Source: Thalassococcus arenae
GTDB taxonomy: Bacteria > Pseudomonadota > Alphaproteobacteria > Rhodobacterales > Rhodobacteraceae
DNA length: 64,000 bases
Assembly (NCBI RefSeq): GCF_019104745.1
Contig: NZ_JAHRWL010000001.1
Coordinates: 968,501 to 1,032,500, forward strand
Reading direction: 5' to 3'
Part shown: piece after piece, positions 46,568-54,456 of the stretch
Numbering within the stretch: the first letter of the stretch is position 1
How the letters are laid out: every line of letters begins with the position of its first letter
Program-made: the position numbers and the translations under genes
The notes under the pieces: model-generated
The model's database searches: none
What the model saw: only the letters and a program-made list of their open reading frames with translations
What the model was told of the DNA's origin: nothing

Positions 46568-47638
46568 CTATTCCGAGGGCTCGAACACAACGCCCTGATC
46601 CGGGAAGGCGTCGCGCAGATTTACCATCGCCTGCTTCCAGTCCGATCCGCCCCACTGGTTCAGGAACGCATATGTTCGGCCTCCGGATTGGATGAGCTCG
46701 TCCTCGCTGCAGAAGTATCGAGTGGGGTCAAAGCCACGTCCTTCCTTTTCCCGCGCCTCCTTCGCGAGGCGGAAGAAGTCCTCTGCGTTGACCTCGCCCT
46801 CAACTGACACGAGGGCCCGGTTGGCGCGCGGGCCGCAATGCGTCGCGACCTCCTCCGGTGCGATGCCGCTCTCCACGAGGTGGCGGAACACCTGATAGAT
46901 CGCGTGTCGCTTCCGCAGGCCCGTCAGTTGGCGCCCGCCGAGGGTGACGTCGTAGCTGGTCCAGTCTCGCGTGTCCGTGCGCGCCTCGCGCTCCTTGCGC
47001 TTCTTCTCAGTGACGCGGACCTGGTATTCCGCGACCTCCGGAAGGGGGATGATCTGCTGGACATCAACAAGGACACGACCATCAAGGCCGTAGGGCTGGA
47101 GACGCACGCAACGGATGTCGATGCTGCGTTCGATCAGCCAAAGGACCGATGTCGTCAGTTCGCGGCTGAACTCGGCCGAGGCCAGGACGATGCGCACGTC
47201 CTGCGCGAAGGCATCTTCGTCGGGCTCGTCCCACCCGAGGAAGTCGAGCAGTTCGGCACGCGCATCCGTGTCGGCCTTGCCGATCTGCGTGAGATAGCGA
47301 GCGAACACATCGGCAGCCTGGTCGAAGGTCATGGTGGAGACCATCGACGCGTAGCGGATGGCCTGCAGTTCCATGTGGCCGCCGTCCTCGGTCCGCTTCA
47401 GCTCGATCACCACGAGGTTCGCATCGCGGTCAATGCCGAGAAGATCGATGCGTCGGCGCGACTCGTCCCAGTCCCCGAACTCCTCCGCGATGACCAGCGT
47501 GTCAGGTGCGACCACGGCGATGTTCGCCCGGAGCAGGCGCTGCAGATCGCGACGCTCCTGCAGCTGGACCTGCCCGAACGTGGTCTTGCTGAGGGGGCGT
47601 ATTTCTTCGCTGGCAAACTCGTAGATCGGCATGGGCAA
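46568..47638 (-). CDS. NucS/DUF91-like PD-(D/E)XK endonuclease-domain protein
   Basis: 356 residues. SRRRIDLLGIDRDANLVVIE and LKRTEDGGHMELQAIRYAS give Asp65, Glu79, Lys81 and Gln92, the complete PD-(D/E)XK/NucS catalytic pattern. The C-terminal part (about 240-355) has a wHTH-like segment (RKRHAIYQVFRHLVESGI) and a compact domain ending DWKQAMVNLRDAFPDQG. Start TTG 47638 has aaaagg 6 bases upstream; ATG 47632 is the alternative. Leads an operon with the HhH glycosylase. Confidence 0.85.
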   Translation of the reverse strand: MPMPIYEFASEEIRPLSKTTFGQVQLQERRDLQRLLRANIAVVAPDTLVIAEEFGDWDESRRRIDLLGIDRDANLVVIELKRTEDGGHMELQAIRYASMVSTMTFDQAADVFARYLTQIGKADTDARAELLDFLGWDEPDEDAFAQDVRIVLASAEFSRELTTSVLWLIERSIDIRCVRLQPYGLDGRVLVDVQQIIPLPEVAEYQVRVTEKKRKEREARTDTRDWTSYDVTLGGRQLTGLRKRHAIYQVFRHLVESGIAPEEVATHCGPRANRALVSVEGEVNAEDFFRLAKEAREKEGRGFDPTRYFCSEDELIQSGGRTYAFLNQWGGSDWKQAMVNLRDAFPDQGVVFEPSE

Positions 47639-47824
47639 TTCGGACCTTTTGGGGAATTGCTCCTATCCAACCGCAGTGGCACCGCGCGGGCAAGCGCCAT
47701 GGGGTGCGAACGCTTGCGGAACATCGGCCCCATCCCGTGTCGCACCCGTGTTGCACGGAGGACTCGGGGCTGGTCGTAAGTCTTTGGAATCTTTGGGGAG
47801 TGTTCGGGAAGGCTCTGCAACACG

Positions 47825-47852
47825 AAAAAGGCGCGTGGATCGCGCCTGTTTT
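47825..47852. terminator. Bidirectional hairpin terminator
   Basis: aaaaa-ggcgcg-tggat-cgcgcc-tgttttg: a 6-bp GC stem with A-tract before and T-tract after, so it can terminate on either strand. It lies just before the att-like repeat and separates the prophage part from the stress island. Confidence 0.6.
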
Positions 47853-47882
47853 GGCATAAGCCTTTGATATATTGCAGGAAAG

Positions 47883-47896
47883 TTTGGTTGCGGGGG
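47883..47896. repeat. att-like copy of the tRNA-fMet 3' end (middle of island)
   Basis: tttggttgcggggg is identical to 58578-58591, i.e. the last 12 bases of tRNA-fMet with CCA plus two flanking bases, in the same orientation. A further ggaa matches 4-5 bases to the left. To its right the identity decays (gcaactcacga against gaacctacga). Confidence 0.6.
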
Positions 47897-48072
47897 CTCG
47901 CAACTCACGATTCCTGCGGTTGGTCGAGAGCGTGGTCCCGCGGCTTGTGGCGTAGAAGTGGCCACCACATCGTGCAACAGGGCCAACCGTGCTCTTTCAA
48001 CCCCCGCGACGACAAAGGGGAGAGCCGAGACATCCTGTGCACACGATCCGCACATGCAGCACCCACAACGCG

Positions 48073-48990
48073 CTACATTGCTGTGGCTTCGACCCGATCC
48101 TCCATGGCAGTTGCATGATCCTGTGCTGCAAGTCGCACCACGACTCCGACCGCAAGATCACAAAGGGCGCCCGGCCGTCCCGAATAGCTTCCGGAGACCG
48201 GCACGAGATGATGAATGTCGCGACCGACTGCGACCGGTATCAGGTTCTGCGACCCGACGCTTCGGTTCGTTGGATCAAAGGCAATCCAACCAGCACCTGG
48301 GACAAATATCTCGACCCAGGCATGGGTGGACCCGGAACCCGCAGACCCAATGAGGCTTCCCTCCACATCGGACAGATAGCCGGACACGATGCGGGAACCG
48401 AGTCCGAGCGTGCGCGCGGCTTCGGCGAGCAGGACCGCGAAATCCCGGCACGAGCCCCATCGCCGGTCGAGCGTTTCGATCGGTGACTGGGTGCCTTCGT
48501 CATCGCGGCTCTGGTAGGAAATGTGCGTGAACACACCGTTGCTGATGTCCTTCAGCAGAGACAGCGTGTCGGTCGGGCGTGCCATGACAAAGTCCTCGAC
48601 CCATCGGGAAAGTCGCCCGTCCGGGTCGTAGTATTGCGGTACCGTCAACGCACCCAGATCCGTCCATTCGTCGGCGGCGTAGACAAAGGGATACTGGGCG
48701 GCCGAGGTAGCAATGGCAAAGACCGGCCAGGCTGGCGCGGTGAGCTCCACGGTGGCGCGGCTCTCGATCACAAGATGATCTGTCAGGCCGTCAAAGACGG
48801 CGGTGGCGACCGCGTTGCCGGCCACGTCATGCGCCCAGGTTACCGTCGCCGTCGGAGAAATGGAGAGGACATGCGCAAGTAGTCGCAGTTCCCGCGTTTC
48901 CCGGGGACGGAGCATCAACCGATGAGGCCCAAGAGGGATCTTGTGACGGTATCGGTAGGTCGTGGTGTGAACGACGTCGAGGCAGGCCAA
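48073..48990 (-). CDS. Transglutaminase-like cysteine protease-fold protein (1)
   Basis: 305 residues. N-terminal beta domain ([20 protein letters not shown]) then the transglutaminase core: catalytic Cys in [19 protein letters not shown], His in [16 protein letters not shown] and Asp in IAFDPTN. No signal peptide, so probably cytoplasmic. The family may cleave or cross-link peptides; function in bacteria is mostly unknown. Start TTG 48990 was chosen because the family N-terminus begins there. A second, diverged member lies at 50128. Confidence 0.87.
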   Translation of the reverse strand: MACLDVVHTTTYRYRHKIPLGPHRLMLRPRETRELRLLAHVLSISPTATVTWAHDVAGNAVATAVFDGLTDHLVIESRATVELTAPAWPVFAIATSAAQYPFVYAADEWTDLGALTVPQYYDPDGRLSRWVEDFVMARPTDTLSLLKDISNGVFTHISYQSRDDEGTQSPIETLDRRWGSCRDFAVLLAEAARTLGLGSRIVSGYLSDVEGSLIGSAGSGSTHAWVEIFVPGAGWIAFDPTNRSVGSQNLIPVAVGRDIHHLVPVSGSYSGRPGALCDLAVGVVVRLAAQDHATAMEDRVEATAM

Positions 48991-49038
48991 AGTGATGTTC
49001 CAGTTGGGTTCAAAGGAGACGGCGCGCGGCTGTGGGGA

Positions 49039-49248
49039 TCAGCGGCGGCGAGATGCGCCCGGGCGCGCGGGCACGGCATTTCGCCAGGCGTTCAACCCCT
49101 TGCAGCGTCGGCAAATCCGTTCTCCGAAGCCTTCGCTCCAGAACAGGGTTTCGCACCGCAGGCATCGGCGTTCTTGGGGAACGTCGCCCAGGGCCCTTGG
49201 GGTCTCGGTGGCTGGCGTTGCACCTTTTGCGATGGCCTTGGTCGCCAT
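49039..49248 (-). CDS. Small zinc-ribbon-like protein
   Basis: 69 residues, ATG 49248 overlapping the upstream stop (TGATG). Two CxxC knuckles, RCLRC and ICRRC, 16 residues apart (ERRCLRCETLFWSEGFGERI), fit a zinc ribbon. Basic C-terminus (ARPGASRRR). Could bind nucleic acid or act as a partner of the upstream protein with which it is translationally coupled. No named family recognised. Confidence 0.72.
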   Translation of the reverse strand: MATKAIAKGATPATETPRALGDVPQERRCLRCETLFWSEGFGERICRRCKGLNAWRNAVPARPGASRRR

Positions 49249-49781
49249 CACGGTTTCCCCGCAGCCAGACGGGTGCGCAAGGACGGCGGCGAGTCCGGTC
49301 GCGCAGGCATGCCTTCGTTTTCGGCCGCCCGGATCGACTCTTCGTGCCGCGCTCCTCGGGCGGTCGTCTTCGAAGACGGCGCAGCCGGGTTCGGATCGGA
49401 CGCCCCTGACCCGGAATAGAGATGTCGCAGATGCGCCTCGGAGACCCCGTCGGCCTTCATCACGAGCTGTACCATCGGATCAGCCAGCATTTCTTCGAGG
49501 AAGAAGTCGGACAACGCCCTGCCCGTGAGCTTGTCTCTGGCGCGTGCCTGGTCCAGATCGGCAAGGGAAAGGGTGAGCGTCCTCGCAAGCCCCGGATGCG
49601 ATGCCCTTGGATGAAGCTTCACCAGAACCGAGGCCTTCCATGCCGCGGGATCCTGTTGATCCGGCGGCGAAGCCAGCTCCGTTTCGATCTCGTACTCTCC
49701 CGCCGGGAGAGTCTCGGCAAAACCCGGAACGGTGAACGGCCGGGAAAAAACCGCAACGGTCTTGCTCGTCAGATCGTCCAT
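49248..49781 (-). CDS. Protein of unknown function, paralogue of the 52802 gene product
   Basis: 177 residues. Residues 5-45 (TVAVFSRPFTVPGFAETLPA then GEYEIETEL) resemble the protein encoded at 52802-53116 (TVTFSNPFTLPGYPGDLPAG), a repeated island-specific beta domain. The middle (LTLSLADLDQARARDKLTG) is helical. The C-terminal stretch contains AENEGMPAR, whose DNA recurs at 51882. Start ATG 49781 follows aaagga. No function assigned. Confidence 0.75.
   Translation of the reverse strand: MDDLTSKTVAVFSRPFTVPGFAETLPAGEYEIETELASPPDQQDPAAWKASVLVKLHPRASHPGLARTLTLSLADLDQARARDKLTGRALSDFFLEEMLADPMVQLVMKADGVSEAHLRHLYSGSGASDPNPAAPSSKTTARGARHEESIRAAENEGMPARPDSPPSLRTRLAAGKP
49307..49342. repeat. Dispersed repeat, copy 1
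   Basis: ggcatgccttcgtt-tcggcc and following ggatcga match 51882-51917 with few differences, same orientation. Here it is inside the 3' part of the 49248-49781 coding region (peptide AENEGMPAR on the minus strand). Confidence 0.65.
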
Positions 49782-49866
49782 TCGCGCGTTCCTTTCCCAT
49801 GTTGCTGTGGGTGGTCCGCGCCCCTCACGGGAATGAGGCGCGTAACCGGTGTAGGTCTCGAGATGT

Positions 49867-49995
49867 CTAGGACTTCGCGGGTGCTTCCTTGCCAGTGGCC
49901 TTGGGCTCGGTCTCCTTGGCGGGGGTCGTTGTTGTCTTCGCCGGCTTCGGCTTAAACATGGCCGCAGCCCTGGCGGTCAGATCCTTGAAGGACAT
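49867..49995 (-). CDS. Small Lys/Pro/Thr-rich peptide
   Basis: 42 residues from ATG 49995, with aagga 9 bases upstream. MSFKDLTARAAAMFKPKPAK followed by a low-complexity Thr/Pro/Lys/Glu tail. Similar tiny proteins are common in alphaproteobacterial stress regions, but I cannot name a family. The longer open frame upstream is not supported by a ribosome site. Confidence 0.55.
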   Translation of the reverse strand: MSFKDLTARAAAMFKPKPAKTTTTPAKETEPKATGKEAPAKS

Positions 49996-50127
49996 GTCAT
50001 CGATCCTTTGATTGGCCGGCGCCAACTCCTCGTCCGTGTCGGACCGGGATACCTGGCATCGGCAGTACACATATGGGGGCTGGCGACCCGATTTGCGATG
50101 GCACGTCGAAAAGGAAGCCCGATCCAG

Positions 50128-50934
50128 TCAGGCCAACTCATCATTCCAGACCTCGAATTCCGTCAAAGTGTTCTGACCGAATGTCTGGGTCAGAGGGACA
50201 TCGGCAGCATCGCGACCGCGCGCGATCAGGAGTCTCGCAAATCGCGGTTTGTTATTCCGCGGGTCGAACATGTGCCATTTTCCGGCAAGGAACACCTCCA
50301 TCCAGGCAGCAAAATCCCCTGGCGGATGCGGCAGAGGTTCACCGATGTCGCTCAGATATCCGGTGCAGTAGCGGGCCGGAATGTTCATGCAACGACACAG
50401 CGCGATGGCCAGATGGGCAAAGTCGCGGCAGACACCCTGTCGCTCGGCGAGGGTCTGCGACGCGGTGCGCGTCGCCTTCGCCTGCATGTAGTCGAAGCGG
50501 ACATGTCCATGCACGAAATCGCAGATCGCCTGGACGCGTGACCATCCGGGATCGGCGGTCTCGAAGAGGCGCCACGCCTCCTCCGACAGAAGGTCGGTGT
50601 CGCAATACCGGCTGCCCTGCAGAAACACGAGCGTCTCGAAAGGAAGATCCTGAACCGCGTGCTGCTGCGCGTCGGGACTGGAGGGATCAGGCTGGCCCGT
50701 GTCGCGGAAGATACCATCGGTCGACAGGCAGAAGTCGCCCGCCGGAGCCACCAAGCGCGTGCACCAGTTGCCGAAGCCATCCCGGTAGCTTTCGAGGGGC
50801 ACGCTCGGCGAGGTCACGAGATAATCGGCGCGCTCCAGATCGCCGAACCGCGAGTAGTGGACGTTCAGCAGCGCGATCAGCGGCGTCGGTTGCGGGAAAC
50901 TGTATCGCAGACGGCACCCGATGCTGATGCGCAT
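50128..50934 (-). CDS. Transglutaminase-like protein (2)
   Basis: 268 residues from ATG 50934 (MRISIGCRLRYSFPQPTPLI). Core motifs: AERQGVCRDFAHLAIALCRC with the catalytic Cys, GYLSDIG, and DFAAWMEVFLAGKWHMFDPR. At the place of the usual catalytic His (HAW) the sequence is AAW, while the Asp is kept. This may be a feature of the subfamily or a loss of activity. It follows the Cys-repeat protein gene by 31 bases on the same strand. Confidence 0.84.
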   Translation of the reverse strand: MRISIGCRLRYSFPQPTPLIALLNVHYSRFGDLERADYLVTSPSVPLESYRDGFGNWCTRLVAPAGDFCLSTDGIFRDTGQPDPSSPDAQQHAVQDLPFETLVFLQGSRYCDTDLLSEEAWRLFETADPGWSRVQAICDFVHGHVRFDYMQAKATRTASQTLAERQGVCRDFAHLAIALCRCMNIPARYCTGYLSDIGEPLPHPPGDFAAWMEVFLAGKWHMFDPRNNKPRFARLLIARGRDAADVPLTQTFGQNTLTEFEVWNDELA

Positions 50935-50965
50935 GCCAGACGCGCCACGATGAGAAACATCCGCA

Positions 50966-51748
50966 TCACCGTCCAACGATGCACATCCCGTCCGAGAGCC
51001 GGAAGCCTCGATTGCAGCTCCACCGGTTGCCGGACTGGTCGAGATAGGCGTTGTCTGGCAGATCAATGGCGACGCAGGCGCCATTCAGCGGCTCGTATCC
51101 GCGCTCGCAGCTCCAGCCCGGTCCGTAGGATGCCTCGTCCAGATAGGCATTCGATGGCACGACAACGGCGTCGCATCGGTTGTCGGTCTTGACGAAGCCT
51201 CGCTCACAAGCCCAGGCGGCGCCGTATTCGGCGTTGGTCAGATACGCGTTCGCTGGCACGGCAATCGGCGAACATGTCCCTGCAACAGCCTCATGGCCAC
51301 GATCACAGGTCCATCCCGTCCCCGAGCTGTCTTCTGTCAGATAGGCATGCTCGGGAAGAACGATGGGCACGCATGTCTCGTTCTCCTGCCGGAACCCGCG
51401 TTCGCATTGCCAATCGTATCCGGAAGACCGGAGGAAGGCATTGGCGGGCACCGGGATGCGATTGCAGGATATCCCGTTTACCTCTTCATACCCACGGTCG
51501 CACTCCCACCCCGTCCCGTAGGAGCGCCCGGTCGGATAGGCGTGCTCGGGGATATCGAGTGCCAGGCATTCGCCGCCGTCCACCCGGAAACCAAGGTCGC
51601 AGGCCCATCCGCTGCCATAGCTGCGCGGTTGGGCGTTCTGCGGTATCGCGCCGGTGCTGTCCTGCGCAAGCGCGGGGAAGGCGAAAGAGGCGATCACACC
51701 GGCAATGACTACCGTCCTCGCGATCAGCCTCGCCAGGGGATGTCTCAT
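50966..51748 (-). CDS. Secreted protein with seven Cys-containing tandem repeats
   Basis: 260 residues from ATG 51748 (aaggag 9 bases upstream). Signal peptide MRHPLARLIARTVVIAGVIA to SFAFPALAQ. The mature protein is seven repeats of about 31 residues with the pattern P-x-NAYL-(x)n-GxGW-x-C-[DE]RG[FY]-(x)7-C-x-[IAP]-x-[LV]P, two Cys per repeat, so disulfides in the periplasm or outside are likely. The frame stays open to an ATG at 51952 that overlaps the upstream stop as ATGA, so a coupled, longer product with an internal signal sequence is possible. Function unknown. Confidence 0.83.
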   Translation of the reverse strand: MRHPLARLIARTVVIAGVIASFAFPALAQDSTGAIPQNAQPRSYGSGWACDLGFRVDGGECLALDIPEHAYPTGRSYGTGWECDRGYEEVNGISCNRIPVPANAFLRSSGYDWQCERGFRQENETCVPIVLPEHAYLTEDSSGTGWTCDRGHEAVAGTCSPIAVPANAYLTNAEYGAAWACERGFVKTDNRCDAVVVPSNAYLDEASYGPGWSCERGYEPLNGACVAIDLPDNAYLDQSGNRWSCNRGFRLSDGMCIVGR

Positions 51749-51881
51749 CGCCGCTTGCTCCTTGACGGACCAGAGTCCGCCGGTTGCCGCGCGGGTCCCC
51801 GATAGCCCAAGCGTGAGCGTTCCTGTCAGCCGCCGAGTGGGCGCGCTCGGTAGCGGGAAGCCCCTGGAATTCGATCTCGAT

Positions 51882-51917
51882 GGCATGCCTTCGTTCTCGG
51901 CCACCTGGATCGAGAAG
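51882..51917. repeat. Dispersed repeat, copy 2
   Basis: Near-copy of 49307-49342 (ggcatgccttcgttctcggc, then ggatcga). It lies upstream of the preferred start of the Cys-repeat gene. In that gene's open frame it encodes AENEGMPSR, almost the same peptide as in copy 1. Confidence 0.65.
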
Positions 51918-51948
51918 TCCTGCGGAACTGTCGGATGAGTGCTCCCGG

Positions 51949-52422
51949 TCATCGGGGCGACAACTTGTGCAAGGCCGCGGCGGCAAGAGCATGTTCCTTC
52001 TGGTGGTAGTCGCCGCGGAACTTGCCATCGACCTGCACCTCCCAGATGCCGTTTCTTTCGCGGACCCGAACCCCACCGCGCAGCGTGGGCCGGTTCATGG
52101 AAGAACCTTGTCCCCCTCTACTGTTCGGCGGCACGGGTTTCATTTCGGTCATTTCCAACTCCTTCGACTTTGGCACGTGCGCTTCTCCGAGGAGCATCAC
52201 TGCGCGAATGAATTCTGCCGCATAATCATCGGTTTCGCGGTGGTCGTGTTCGTGCTGGGTCACTTTCATCGGCTCCACGAACCGTTCTCGCAGGTGGTCC
52301 ACGAAACGCGGTTCGGTACGGGCCATGTAGGCGATCAGAGATTGCAGGATCCGTTCATGAGCCAGCACACGCCGTTCGAGGTCGGTGGTCTCGGGGGAAG
52401 CTATCGGCTTGGCGCGGTTCAT
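51949..52422 (-). CDS. Conserved small protein, DUF2188-like C-terminus
   Basis: 157 residues. Helical N-terminal part (ETTDLERRVLAHERILQSLI). The last 45 residues (RVRERNGIWEVQVDGKFRGD then YHQKEHALAAAALHKL) have the pattern of DUF2188-type domains: W-x-V, a basic strand, and a helix beginning with an acid. ATGA overlaps with both the gene before and the next open frame indicate coupled translation in an operon running from 53116. Confidence 0.75.
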   Translation of the reverse strand: MNRAKPIASPETTDLERRVLAHERILQSLIAYMARTEPRFVDHLRERFVEPMKVTQHEHDHRETDDYAAEFIRAVMLLGEAHVPKSKELEMTEMKPVPPNSRGGQGSSMNRPTLRGGVRVRERNGIWEVQVDGKFRGDYHQKEHALAAAALHKLSPR

Positions 52423-52805
52423 CCTTCATCGACCGCGCTTTCCGGGCGCTCCGGCAACGCGTCAACATCAAGGGCTGCCAGGCAGGCCTGCGCGATATCG
52501 CGGTTCGGAGCATCTGCTCCTGGCACCGTCGCCCAGCCTGCCTCCATCAGGGCATCGCGCCGCTGATAGGTCGAGGCGGCCCGGATCGTGTCCAGCTTCT
52601 CGGCCCGTGCCGGGTCGGTTCGAGCCATGTCGAGGCAGACCGGCACCATCGAGGCGACGACATCATCTCGGGACATCGCCATCGCCCTGTCGTTCGAGGT
52701 GCCGCCGGTCACCCAGCCGCCCCATGTAAAACCGACCACGCCGACAAGAGCCGCGCCGATCACGGCACCATAGATGCCGGGCTTGAGCCATTCGGGAGTA
52801 TTCAT
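52419..52805 (-). CDS. Conserved protein with one N-terminal TM helix
   Basis: 128 residues. TM helix about 10-32 (GIYGAVIGAALVGVVGFTWG) followed by GGWVTGGTSNDRAM and a soluble helical domain with VPVCLDMARTDPARAEKL. I recall this wording as a conserved hypothetical family of alphaproteobacteria with periplasmic or membrane location. Overlaps both neighbours as ATGA. Function unknown. Confidence 0.78.
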   Translation of the reverse strand: MNTPEWLKPGIYGAVIGAALVGVVGFTWGGWVTGGTSNDRAMAMSRDDVVASMVPVCLDMARTDPARAEKLDTIRAASTYQRRDALMEAGWATVPGADAPNRDIAQACLAALDVDALPERPESAVDEG

Positions 52806-53116
52806 TTCAAGTCCTCCTGCGGAGAAAGCGCCGCCTCGCCGTGATTGTTCTTCTCAGTCGCGCCCCGATCCCGGTTCAGCGCCTTTTCCAGGTCGTTGTC
52901 GGAAATCGCCCGTAACTCTGTCCGACCCGCATGACCGCCCCTTCCGCGCACCGTCAGGTAGGTCGCCGTCCGTCGATAGGCCTCGAAGCTCAGCCCCTGA
53001 AGAAGCTCTTCCTCGACGAGAACCTCGTAGTCGCCTGCGGGCAGATCGCCCGGGTATCCCGGCAAGGTAAACGGGTTCGAAAACGTCACCGTCGATCTGG
53101 TCGACCGCATGGTCAT
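52802..53116 (-). CDS. Small beta protein of unknown function, paralogue of the 49248 gene product
   Basis: 104 residues, first gene of the coupled three-gene operon; ATG 53116 with ggaga 9 bases upstream. TVTFSNPFTLPGYPGDLPAG then DYEVLVEEELLQGLSFEAYR is the domain shared with the 49248-49781 product and probably forms a small beta sandwich. C-terminal tail polar. Unknown function; duplication inside the island suggests it matters to the island. Confidence 0.78.
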   Translation of the reverse strand: MTMRSTRSTVTFSNPFTLPGYPGDLPAGDYEVLVEEELLQGLSFEAYRRTATYLTVRGRGGHAGRTELRAISDNDLEKALNRDRGATEKNNHGEAALSPQEDLK

Positions 53117-53243
53117 CTCTGGTCTCCGCGATGTTGGCAGATCTGTCGCTCAACACTGTTGACGGCCCCGTGGAGTGCGGGACGGACCAGTCGAACGGTT
53201 GAGTGTCTTGTACCTCGGGATCGTTCGACCGGCGCTGACGCAT

Positions 53244-53287
53244 GTTAGTCCCGGGCACCGAACCGGTTAGTCCCGGGCACCGAACCG
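53244..53287. repeat. 22-bp exact tandem duplication
   Basis: Two adjacent identical copies of a 22-mer beginning gttagtcccgggcaccgaac (53244-53265 and 53266-53287) in the gap between divergent genes. The unit has a small palindrome (cccggg). Either a slippage event or a pair of binding sites. The rest of the 294-bp gap shows no gene. Confidence 0.8.
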
Positions 53288-53410
53288 GCTGCGACCTTCC
53301 TGGGGGCAGTCGCCAGCACTGACCTGTGTAAGGGCGACGAGACCGACCTGCGGGTATCCTTTGGGAAACAGGGATGATCTGCGTTCCTGCAACCCTTGAA
53401 AGGATTGGCA

Positions 53411-53836
53411 ATGGCCGACTCCAGTGTTCTCAACCCGCACCCGCCCGAGTTCGATCGGTTTCTCCATGCTACCGTCGGCGAGGACCGGAACGGCCATGCC
53501 GTGACTGTGCTCTCCGCGCTGGCGCGGCTTGGCCTCGATCCATGGAAGGAAACCGCTGAACTGGTCACGCTGGGGCGCGACACCGCGCGGGCGCGATTGG
53601 CGGCCCTGCTTGCCCGATTTCGGGACGTTCCTGCGCTCGCCAGCGATCACGGGAGGGTTGCACGAGACCTGAGCCAACTGCTTCCCGAAGGCCGGACGTC
53701 AGCTGACCCGAAGCGAACTGGCTCGACCGTCGCAGACGGCCGCCCGGGAACACGCGGCCCGATCTGGGCGGTGCTCGCGATCATCTTAATACTGTTTCAG
53801 ATGTTCATGGTCGGCGGGTCGGGGTCAGGCGAATGA
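53411..53836 (+). CDS. Small protein with C-terminal TM anchor, unknown function
   Basis: 141 residues from ATG 53411, aaagga 7 bases upstream. N-terminal helical domain with LNPHPPEFDRFLHATVGEDR and VLSALARLGLDPWKETAELV, then a Ser/Thr/Arg-rich linker and a C-terminal TM helix (GPIWAVLAIILILFQMFMV), so the domain faces the cytoplasm. The start of the protein is a familiar conserved-hypothetical wording in alphaproteobacteria. Overlaps the next gene as ATGA. Confidence 0.78.
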   Translation: MADSSVLNPHPPEFDRFLHATVGEDRNGHAVTVLSALARLGLDPWKETAELVTLGRDTARARLAALLARFRDVPALASDHGRVARDLSQLLPEGRTSADPKRTGSTVADGRPGTRGPIWAVLAIILILFQMFMVGGSGSGE

Positions 53837-54246
53837 CCGTCTCAACCGCAACCATGGGCAGACCGACACATGCGGCACACAAGTCCGGCACGCTATCGCC
53901 TCGCGAACAGAGCGTTCTCTGGGACATGGAGGAACACTTCTGGACCAGTGGCGCCGACAACGCGCGGGCAACGACAGCGACCAACGCCGTCATGGTCTTT
54001 CCCTATCCGCCCGGCATCCTCCAAGGCGACCAGATCTGGACCCATCTTCAACAGAGAACCGGCTGGCGGTCCGTCTCGATGGCCGAACGTCGCGTCACGC
54101 GGTGTCGTGATATCGCCATTCTCACCTATCGCGTCTCGGCAGAAAAACCCGATGTGCCGATCTACAAGGCTCTTTGTGCCTCGACCTATCTCAACGATGA
54201 GGACACCTGGCTGAGGATTTCCCACCAGCAAACTGCGATGGTTTGA
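53833..54246 (+). CDS. SnoaL/DUF4440-like (NTF2-fold) protein
   Basis: 137 residues. WDMEEHFWTSGADNARATTA, NAVMVFPYPPGILQGDQIW, SVSMAERRVTRCRDIAILTY, ALCASTYLNDEDTWLRISHQ: the order of strands and helices and the FPxPPG-xLxG motif match NTF2-like DUF4440 proteins, which bind small ligands in a cone-shaped pocket. The role is unknown; coupled to the TM protein upstream. Confidence 0.82.
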   Translation: MTVSTATMGRPTHAAHKSGTLSPREQSVLWDMEEHFWTSGADNARATTATNAVMVFPYPPGILQGDQIWTHLQQRTGWRSVSMAERRVTRCRDIAILTYRVSAEKPDVPIYKALCASTYLNDEDTWLRISHQQTAMV

Positions 54247-54373
54247 GAAGCGCATGGGCAACCGACCTGCCGCAGGCGCCGGGGCTAATCTGCGTCAGTG
54301 CGGCGGGGAGCCGACTCCGTTTAGGTGAGGTGCGCCGCCGAACATTCGGTGGTGCATTTTTCCGAGCACCCGA

Positions 54374-54423
54374 GAAGCGTGTGGGCGTGTCGATCTCCTA
54401 AGGACGGCATGTCGACACGCTTC
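54374..54423 (+). promoter_or_regulatory. Large inverted repeat in the leader of the 54457 gene
   Basis: gaagcgtgt (54374-54382) and acacgcttc (54415-54423) can pair, with inner partial complementarity (gtgtcgat/atgtcgac), followed by ttattct. It may terminate the preceding operon or be a structured leader for the small gene whose ATG is 34 bases further on. Confidence 0.45.
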
Positions 54424-54456
54424 TTATTCTCGGAGCGTCCAGAAAGGACAAGTCCA

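Larger units (their letters stand above)
47639..48072. other. Gene-free junction region between the two parts of the island
   Basis: About 430 bases without a convincing gene. It holds the promoter side of the nuclease operon, a bidirectional hairpin at 47825-47852, and an att-like copy of the tRNA-fMet 3' end at 47883-47896. Short frames here lack homology. Confidence 0.6.

Noticed and set aside
46038..46598. A 186-codon plus-strand frame opposite the HhH glycosylase
   Set aside because: Antisense shadow; the HhH-GPD motif and coupled start support the minus-strand gene.
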